From Desulfurococcales archaeon (GTDB lineage Archaea; Thermoproteota; Thermoprotei_A; Sulfolobales; Desulfurococcaceae), in NCBI GenBank assembly GCA_015522345.1, contig WAML01000137.1:1-10863 (forward strand): a DNA stretch of 10,863 nucleotides. Direction: 5' to 3'. A program made the translations under genes and the position numbers. Under the pieces are notes generated by a model. That model ran no database searches and was not told the origin of the DNA. It was given only the letters and a program-made list of their open reading frames with translations. This document shows positions 6,945 to 10,863 of this stretch, piece by piece (position 1 is the first letter of the stretch; each line of letters begins with the position of its first letter).

Positions 6945-6982
6945 AATATATACAGTACCGTAATGATGCAAGGAGTGAATGT

Positions 6983-7519
6983 ATGCCAGTCTTTATAGCC
7001 TATCCCATACGGGATCAAAGACTCTATAATTTGTCAGTAAAATATTTTGTTAAATACGGATTTAAACCCGTTAATGTAGAGAATATGCATTTAACAATAC
7101 TATTTATAGGGGATCTGTCTAGCGTATACATAGCGAGGATTTATAAAGAGGTAAAAAACCTTCTTAGTAAATACAGTTATTTGAGGCTGTTTGTAAAAGG
7201 TCTTACAATAATACCTCCTACAAAGAATACGCATATAGCTGTAATACTAGATAATGATCCTAGACTTATAGAATTTAGAGCTAGGCTTTTGGAAAAAATA
7301 AATAGAATTTATCAAGTCAAGGATAGATTTTCATTCCTACCACACGTAACTATAGCTAGGAGAAATAAACGAAAACTACATCTAAAAATAAGTGAAGAAG
7401 AGTTATATAATACAATAGAAATTGCTTCAAAAGAACTCCCCCGAAGCATTACCGTATATAAGCCCTATATATTAATCACTTCTCCTAAAGGATATATTAT
7501 GTATGGGTTAGAGAAATGA
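6983..7519 (+). CDS. thpR: RNA 2',3'-cyclic phosphodiesterase ThpR (2H family, '2'-5' RNA ligase')
   Basis: A 178-residue 2H phosphoesterase. The family opens RNA 2',3'-cyclic phosphates and can join tRNA half-molecules through 2'-5' linkages in vitro. Both catalytic HxTx motifs are present, H36-L-T38 (MHLTILFIG) and H121-V-T123 (PHVTIARR), about 85 residues apart as expected. The length is typical. AGGAG (6971-6975) lies seven bases before the ATG. A TATA-like TATATA (about 6948-6953) in the 38-base gap after the thioesterase may give it its own promoter. The last four bases overlap the start of the next gene (ATGA), implying translational coupling with that uncharacterised protein. In many archaea thpR is next to the CCA-adding enzyme gene; that partner is not seen here. 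Confidence 0.92.
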   Translation: MPVFIAYPIRDQRLYNLSVKYFVKYGFKPVNVENMHLTILFIGDLSSVYIARIYKEVKNLLSKYSYLRLFVKGLTIIPPTKNTHIAVILDNDPRLIEFRARLLEKINRIYQVKDRFSFLPHVTIARRNKRKLHLKISEEELYNTIEIASKELPRSITVYKPYILITSPKGYIMYGLEK

Positions 7520-8358
7520 GTGGTATAAAAATATATTATCACCCATACTGTTTGTCAAGCTACAAATTATTGAAATCACTAAAGGAAAAGGAACTTATAG
7601 ATAAAGCTACGTTGATCAACACAGGTATTGTAAGTATTCATACTATAGATAAACTCTTATACAGTGTCCCTTCAATAGAGTATAGATCTCATATAGTAGA
7701 TATAGACCCTATTAGCTATGATTTATTATATATTCTCTTAAGTAACGAGAATGATATAGAAATTAACGTCTCTAAATATATTTTCGTGGATGAAGATAAA
7801 ATAATTAATAGAATCAAAGAAACCATCGTATCCAGTAGCTACATCAGCTTATACTTATTATACGTTAAAGATTTCGATAGCATACGGGATACGGAATTTA
7901 TTAAACAAGCACTTCGTATTAATTTACTTAAAGCCTTAAATGTTAGATATGATCAATATTTAGACAACATAAAGAATGTGTTGTCGAAGAACGCGAATAT
8001 TATCCTAGAAGAAATCATTGATAAATTAAAGAGAGCGGTGGCCTATAATTATTTAAGAGAACAATTAATGGCTAGTAACGTTATTAAGTTATCTAAAGAC
8101 GAGATCGTTGGTATAGGGGAAAGAGAAATACATAACTTCTTAAATAAGCATAGCATTAAAGCTTGGATCATAGCTAAAATATCTAAAGGAAGAATACTAC
8201 TGCCATACAATACTACACAAATAGAACAAATAACGAGTTTAGCAAACACAATCCTTGATATACTTAAAGAGAAGTACCAAAAGTATATTGAATACCTAGC
8301 CAATGAGACAACCAAAATATATGGCGATAAAGAATATTTTTCGCTCATAAACAAATAA
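7516..8358 (+). CDS. Uncharacterised protein with thioredoxin/glutaredoxin-like N-terminus (CxxS)
   Basis: A 280-residue protein of unknown function. The first 65 residues look like a glutaredoxin/thioredoxin fold: strand KIYYHP, then C12-L-S-S15 at the start of a helix (YKLLKSLKEK), a second strand (ATLINTG), and a Val-Pro pair at 51-52 where the fold places its cis-proline, before strand IEYRSHIVDID. The remaining roughly 200 residues appear mostly helical and Lys/Ile/Asn-rich, so the layout recalls a glutathione-transferase-like two-domain protein; that comparison is inference. C12 is the only cysteine I find, so a CxxC disulfide mechanism is excluded. There is no signal peptide or membrane segment. 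Its ATG overlaps the thpR stop by four bases with only a weak SD, so it is probably translated by coupling and may act with ThpR. Confidence 0.75.
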   Translation: MSGIKIYYHPYCLSSYKLLKSLKEKELIDKATLINTGIVSIHTIDKLLYSVPSIEYRSHIVDIDPISYDLLYILLSNENDIEINVSKYIFVDEDKIINRIKETIVSSSYISLYLLYVKDFDSIRDTEFIKQALRINLLKALNVRYDQYLDNIKNVLSKNANIILEEIIDKLKRAVAYNYLREQLMASNVIKLSKDEIVGIGEREIHNFLNKHSIKAWIIAKISKGRILLPYNTTQIEQITSLANTILDILKEKYQKYIEYLANETTKIYGDKEYFSLINK

Positions 8359-8392
8359 CTCTATTTGTAAAATAATCTAGAGGAGAGAGATC

Positions 8393-8842
8393 TTGTATAA
8401 TATACCTAGACTACTAGATGTAAATGCTAAATCAAAACTTTTCAGAGACAAAGAAAAACTGCTAATCATTGGGCGATGCATTGAAATAGAACATCCAGAA
8501 ATACTTGATGACTTTATTAAAAAAGGCTATGGAGTACTTTCAGTATGTCTAGAGGCCGAACATGCTAATCAAGTAGGCCTTAAACTAGCGGGTATACTAG
8601 CTAGAGGGAAGTATAGTGAAGTAGCTGTTCTAACCGTTGATGGTAGTATGCATTGTACTCAACTCCATTGGGTTGTTGAAGAAGTTTTCAAAATAATGAA
8701 TCTTGACGATAAAGTCTTAAGAAAACACTATGTAGTGTATAAGGGTAAACTATATACTATATCACTAAATGCAGTAAAAATATCTAGGTATCTAAGCCGA
8801 GTAGAAAAGTTATTAGAGATAAGAATTCGTGAAACAAAGTAA
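8393..8842 (+). CDS. Conserved-looking Cys/His-rich small protein, function unknown (TTG start)
   Basis: A 149-residue cytoplasmic protein that I cannot assign. It has an alternating alpha/beta pattern: a strand at about 22-28 ending in GRC, a second strand GVLSVCLE at 47-54, a helix (VGLKLAGILARG), then strand EVAVLTVDGSMHC at 76-88 leading into QLHWVVEEVFK. Three cysteines (29, 52, 88) follow the ends of predicted strands, close to H34, H57, H87 and H92. This arrangement could bind a metal or iron-sulfur cluster, or be redox-active. The TTG at 8393 is chosen because AGGAG (8381-8385) lies seven bases upstream and there is no in-frame Met before residue 86. It follows the thioredoxin-like gene by 34 bases on the same strand and converges on the next gene with an 8-base gap. 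Confidence 0.72.
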   Translation: MYNIPRLLDVNAKSKLFRDKEKLLIIGRCIEIEHPEILDDFIKKGYGVLSVCLEAEHANQVGLKLAGILARGKYSEVAVLTVDGSMHCTQLHWVVEEVFKIMNLDDKVLRKHYVVYKGKLYTISLNAVKISRYLSRVEKLLEIRIRETK

Positions 8843-8850
8843 ATATATTT

Positions 8851-9483
8851 CTATGCACGAACGATACCTATTCTCTTAAATATCTCTTGAAGTACATCTT
8901 CTATAGTCTTTACTTTAACTACATCATCTATGGTTTTCACTCTAGCAATAAACTTGATCTCATCATCTTCAACTATTACATCAACTCCAGGAGGCATATC
9001 TATCTCTTGAATAACTTTATCTATTTCATCAACAATATTGGGTCTTTCACTAATTAAATCCTCGATACTATGGATGTATGCTACACTAACACCATCTCTA
9101 TCTATATCAAAAATTATTTCTTCAACTAAACCCATGCCCGTTAGGAGAAACCAAGCGCTTAAATCATTTAAATCTAATCCATAGTCTTCAAGCCAATAAT
9201 TCTTGGTATCAAGTACTTCTAACAGATACTTCTCTATCTGTACATGTGTAGTTATACCTAGCTCGATCAAGTCTAGAAGACCTGTAGAAATTTTATCTAC
9301 ACTAGACATTTCACCGTAGTTATGTGATTTCATGTACTCAATAACTTCATCAACTTCATATAATATAATATCATTAATAATCTTTGATATTAAATTCTTT
9401 AGATCAATTCCTCCGAACTCTTTTGACAACTTATTTAGTTTATTCAATACCTCGTCGCTGATAGTAATTTTAATCTCAGACAC
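8851..9483 (-). CDS. Acidic protein with possible N-terminal ribbon-helix-helix motif
   Basis: A 210-residue, strongly acidic protein not matched to a known family. The first 45 residues (EIKITISDEVLNKLNKLS, then DLKNLISKIINDII) give a strand followed by two helices, the pattern of CopG/Arc-type ribbon-helix-helix DNA-binding proteins. A largely helical middle and an alpha/beta C-terminal part (PPGVDVIVEDDEIKFIARV) follow. Near the end is a short tandem duplication, VKTIDDVVKVKTIEDV. The start is GTG at 9483 with AGGTG (9496-9492) eight bases upstream. That SD overlaps the palindrome ACCTAGGT (9493-9500), a possible autoregulatory site. It is divergent from the membrane protein gene, so it may regulate it. 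The acidic bulk is unusual for a DNA-binding protein, so the RHH reading is tentative. Confidence 0.7.
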   Translation of the reverse strand: MSEIKITISDEVLNKLNKLSKEFGGIDLKNLISKIINDIILYEVDEVIEYMKSHNYGEMSSVDKISTGLLDLIELGITTHVQIEKYLLEVLDTKNYWLEDYGLDLNDLSAWFLLTGMGLVEEIIFDIDRDGVSVAYIHSIEDLISERPNIVDEIDKVIQEIDMPPGVDVIVEDDEIKFIARVKTIDDVVKVKTIEDVLQEIFKRIGIVRA

Positions 9484-9492
9484 TATATTTAC

Positions 9493-9500
9493 ACCTAGGT
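9493..9500. repeat. Palindrome ACCTAGGT overlapping the SD of the RHH-like gene
   Basis: A perfect eight-base palindrome containing the minus-strand AGGTG SD. RHH proteins commonly bind short palindromes and control their own genes, so it is a candidate operator. Eight-base palindromes also arise by chance. Confidence 0.3.
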
Positions 9501-9519
9501 ATTAATTGGTCTTCATCAG

Positions 9520-9537
9520 GTATAAATGCTTTAAAAT
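9520..9537. promoter_or_regulatory. Shared divergent promoter region with overlapping TATA-like elements
   Basis: The + strand carries TATAAA (9521-9526) and TTTAAAA (9530-9536). TATAAA is about 26 bases before ATG 9550 and TTTAAAA about the same before ATG 9556, so the membrane protein message would be leaderless, in keeping with the lack of an SD. Read on the minus strand, the same DNA offers TTTTAAAG and TTTATA. The latter would start transcription near 9497, at the SD of the RHH-like gene. Transcription in the two directions would probably compete. Confidence 0.5.
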
Positions 9538-9549
9538 TATCGCTAGTTG

Positions 9550-10347
9550 ATGAATATGAGCGAATATGAGGCATTAATTAAGGAAGTTTCACGATACTAT
9601 GAGAGAGCTGATGAAATAGAGTATACATATGATTATAAACTCGTAATCCCTCTCATAGTATTAGGGGTAGCCTATATAGTGTTTATTTTTAAGGATATTC
9701 TATTTAAGTATAGCAATATCGATAATTTATTTATTCAAATAATTGTCTTGTCCATGGGGCTCTATAGCGCTGGTTTACTCTTTACTCTTTCCTATTCTTG
9801 GAATAAACATGTTAGTAGAGTGCTGTTATTGCTGCGGACATTTAGGGACATTCTATATACATGTATAGCTATGTTGAAGTCGAAAATAGACGCATTATCA
9901 AGAGATATAGATAATCTTTCACTAAAGGCAAATAAAGTAAGTTATTACTGGCTTCTACCACAATTGATCTTAGTAATTCTAGCCACTAGCTCTCATCCAA
10001 TAGCCTCATTTGTAAACTATATTGGATTCACTATAGTATTATACATGGGGCTCCACGACCTTTATCTAAAGTTCTCTACAATGAATGCTATAGAAACAGA
10101 AATACTTTCATATATAGCACGATCCGTAGGAATAGATATCCATTTAATTGATCAATTTAAAAGAAAGTTCCTGAATATAAAAGAATACAAGTTGTCAACC
10201 GGTATACTATTTACTTTATTAACCCTTGGTATATACGCACTCTATACGTTGTATACTATTAATAAATACTTGAAAATACACTATGAAATACATAGAGATG
10301 TAGAAACAAAAATTATACTTAAAATCCTTAACATAAAAACGTCTTAA
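9550..10347 (+). CDS. Integral membrane protein, five predicted transmembrane segments, unknown function
   Basis: A 265-residue protein with a charged N-terminal tail and hydrophobic segments at about 31-51, 61-84, 134-147, 154-175 and 216-239. A probable helical cytoplasmic or external stretch at about 86-130 separates the second and third. The last segment and tail (LLTLGIYALYTLYTINKY, then HYEIHRD) resemble short-loop membrane domains of the DUF4234 kind; this is a visual resemblance only. No signal peptide, catalytic motif or transport signature is seen. Start choice: TTG 9547, ATG 9550 and ATG 9556 are in frame and none has an SD. ATG 9550 is preferred because it sits at the transcription start expected from TATAAA at 9521, giving a leaderless message; ATG 9556 is the alternative. 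It is divergent from the RHH-like gene and convergent with the PBP-domain gene (10-base gap). Confidence 0.75.
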   Translation: MNMSEYEALIKEVSRYYERADEIEYTYDYKLVIPLIVLGVAYIVFIFKDILFKYSNIDNLFIQIIVLSMGLYSAGLLFTLSYSWNKHVSRVLLLLRTFRDILYTCIAMLKSKIDALSRDIDNLSLKANKVSYYWLLPQLILVILATSSHPIASFVNYIGFTIVLYMGLHDLYLKFSTMNAIETEILSYIARSVGIDIHLIDQFKRKFLNIKEYKLSTGILFTLLTLGIYALYTLYTINKYLKIHYEIHRDVETKIILKILNIKTS

Positions 10348-10357
10348 TGATAAAAAA

Positions 10358-10861
10358 CTAATATTCCTCTCCCGTATCTTTTAATGCTTCATAGCCTGGC
10401 GTAGAATTAATTAGGTTCTTAAATACTGTACTTTTCAGTGTATTTAAGAATTTAGTTACAGTATTTTTGTATAGGGATTCCTTATTTATTAGAAAGTCAT
10501 AGTGTTCTTTGGCTAATGGTATAAAGTCTAAACCATATATTCTAGCTACATACTCTATAGCCAATCCTGCATCAGCACGGCCATGTATTATAGCTTTTGC
10601 GACTGCAGTATGAGTTTTAACTTCATAAGTATAACCGTTTATTCTTTTAACAAGTTCTTCAAATTCTACTCCTTTCCTCTTAGCTATTTTTTTAATTAAG
10701 TAATCAAGTAATACTCTAGTTCCAGAACCTTTAGTCCTATTAACAACATATACATCTTCTCTAAAGAAATCTCCAATATTCTTTATTTTCTTGGGATTAC
10801 CCTTCTTCACTAATATTCCTATTCTTCTAACATATCCTTTCACTAAAATTGCTTTATTGGA
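10358..10861 (-). CDS. Molybdate-binding-like PBP domain protein, C-terminal part (5' end outside window), possible MoeA-PBP fusion
   Basis: The frame is open to the window edge on the minus strand, so the GTG at 10843 is probably internal and only the last 167 residues are seen. They match the pattern of the periplasmic-binding-protein-like domain (PBP_like) found at the end of archaeal MoeA-type molybdopterin proteins and of some HTH regulators. Landmarks are RRIGILVKKGNPKKI, VVNRTKGSGTRVLLDYLI, the GYTYEVKTHTAVAKAIIHGRA-type segment with Ala/Gly-rich RADAGLAIE, LDFIPLAKEHYDFLI, and a GYEALKDTGEEY ending. The NR-x-KGSGTR and HTAVA segments would form the oxyanion pocket. A MoeA fusion would tie it to molybdenum or tungsten cofactor synthesis, but the N-terminal domain that decides this lies outside the window. 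The stop faces the membrane protein gene across 10 bases. Confidence 0.82.
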   Translation of the reverse strand, partial: SNKAILVKGYVRRIGILVKKGNPKKIKNIGDFFREDVYVVNRTKGSGTRVLLDYLIKKIAKRKGVEFEELVKRINGYTYEVKTHTAVAKAIIHGRADAGLAIEYVARIYGLDFIPLAKEHYDFLINKESLYKNTVTKFLNTLKSTVFKNLINSTPGYEALKDTGEEY

Positions 10862-10863
10862 TA

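Noticed and set aside
6945..6982. Possible small RNA between thioesterase and thpR
   Set aside because: Only 38 bases, AT-rich, no C/D box pair or stable stem seen.
8049..8354. 101-codon open frame on the minus strand inside the thioredoxin-like gene
   Set aside because: Antisense shadow without SD; the plus-strand gene fits the operon arrangement.
9508..9556. C/D-box-like strings (CTGATGA on minus, TTGATGA on plus) in the divergent promoter
   Set aside because: Neither matches the RTGATGA C box exactly, and no properly spaced D box or guide layout was found.
1..10863. CRISPR array, tRNA/rRNA, insertion sequence or defence island
   Set aside because: No regularly spaced repeats, cloverleaf, transposase, terminal inverted repeats or defence-gene signatures were found; rad50 alone is a housekeeping repair gene.

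Overview
The window looks like the chromosome of a hyperthermophilic crenarchaeon, most likely one of the Desulfurococcales (Staphylothermus-like). This is inferred from low-GC DNA with heavy AGA/AGG and ATA codon use, Ile/Lys/Glu-rich proteins, an archaeal-type Rad50, GGTG/GGAGGTGAT Shine-Dalgarno (SD) sites, TATA-like boxes about 25-35 bases upstream of starts, GTG and TTG starts, and an archaeal pilin-like signal on the solute-binding protein. No rRNA, tRNA, CRISPR array or insertion sequence is visible. No gene-free stretch exceeds about 200 bases.

Left edge (2-1847): the C-terminal part of rad50 (+) converges on a Nit-type carbon-nitrogen hydrolase gene (-) with 10 bases between their stops. 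A roughly 200-base region then separates the hydrolase promoter from the promoter of the transporter locus. It holds an 11-base direct repeat and a small hairpin covering an unusually complete SD site.

Transporter locus (1848-6437): a complete CUT1/maltose-type carbohydrate ABC importer, ordered binding protein, permease 1, permease 2, ATPase. The last three genes are packed with 2- and 4-base gaps, and the SD sites sit over the preceding stops. The binding-protein gene is set apart by about 108 bases containing T-runs and a TATA-like element. This suggests that it is expressed above the membrane and ATPase subunits. The substrate cannot be read from the sequence.

Middle (6543-8842), all +: a FlK-like hotdog thioesterase with the full Thr/Glu/His triad; ThpR, the 2H-family RNA 2',3'-cyclic phosphodiesterase; a 280-residue protein coupled to it by an ATGA overlap, whose N-terminus looks like a thioredoxin/glutaredoxin fold with a CxxS motif; and a 149-residue Cys/His-rich protein starting at TTG. 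The last two are the least explained genes here.

Right edge (8851-10863): a possible ribbon-helix-helix protein (-) is divergent from a five-segment membrane protein (+) across a 66-base gap, where TATA-like elements for both strands overlap. The membrane gene converges on the C-terminal part of a molybdate-binding-like PBP-domain protein (-) that runs off the window and is possibly a MoeA-PBP fusion. No clearly new defence or mobile system is present. The best leads are the ThpR-coupled thioredoxin-fold protein, the Cys/His protein, the RHH/membrane pair and the SD hairpin.
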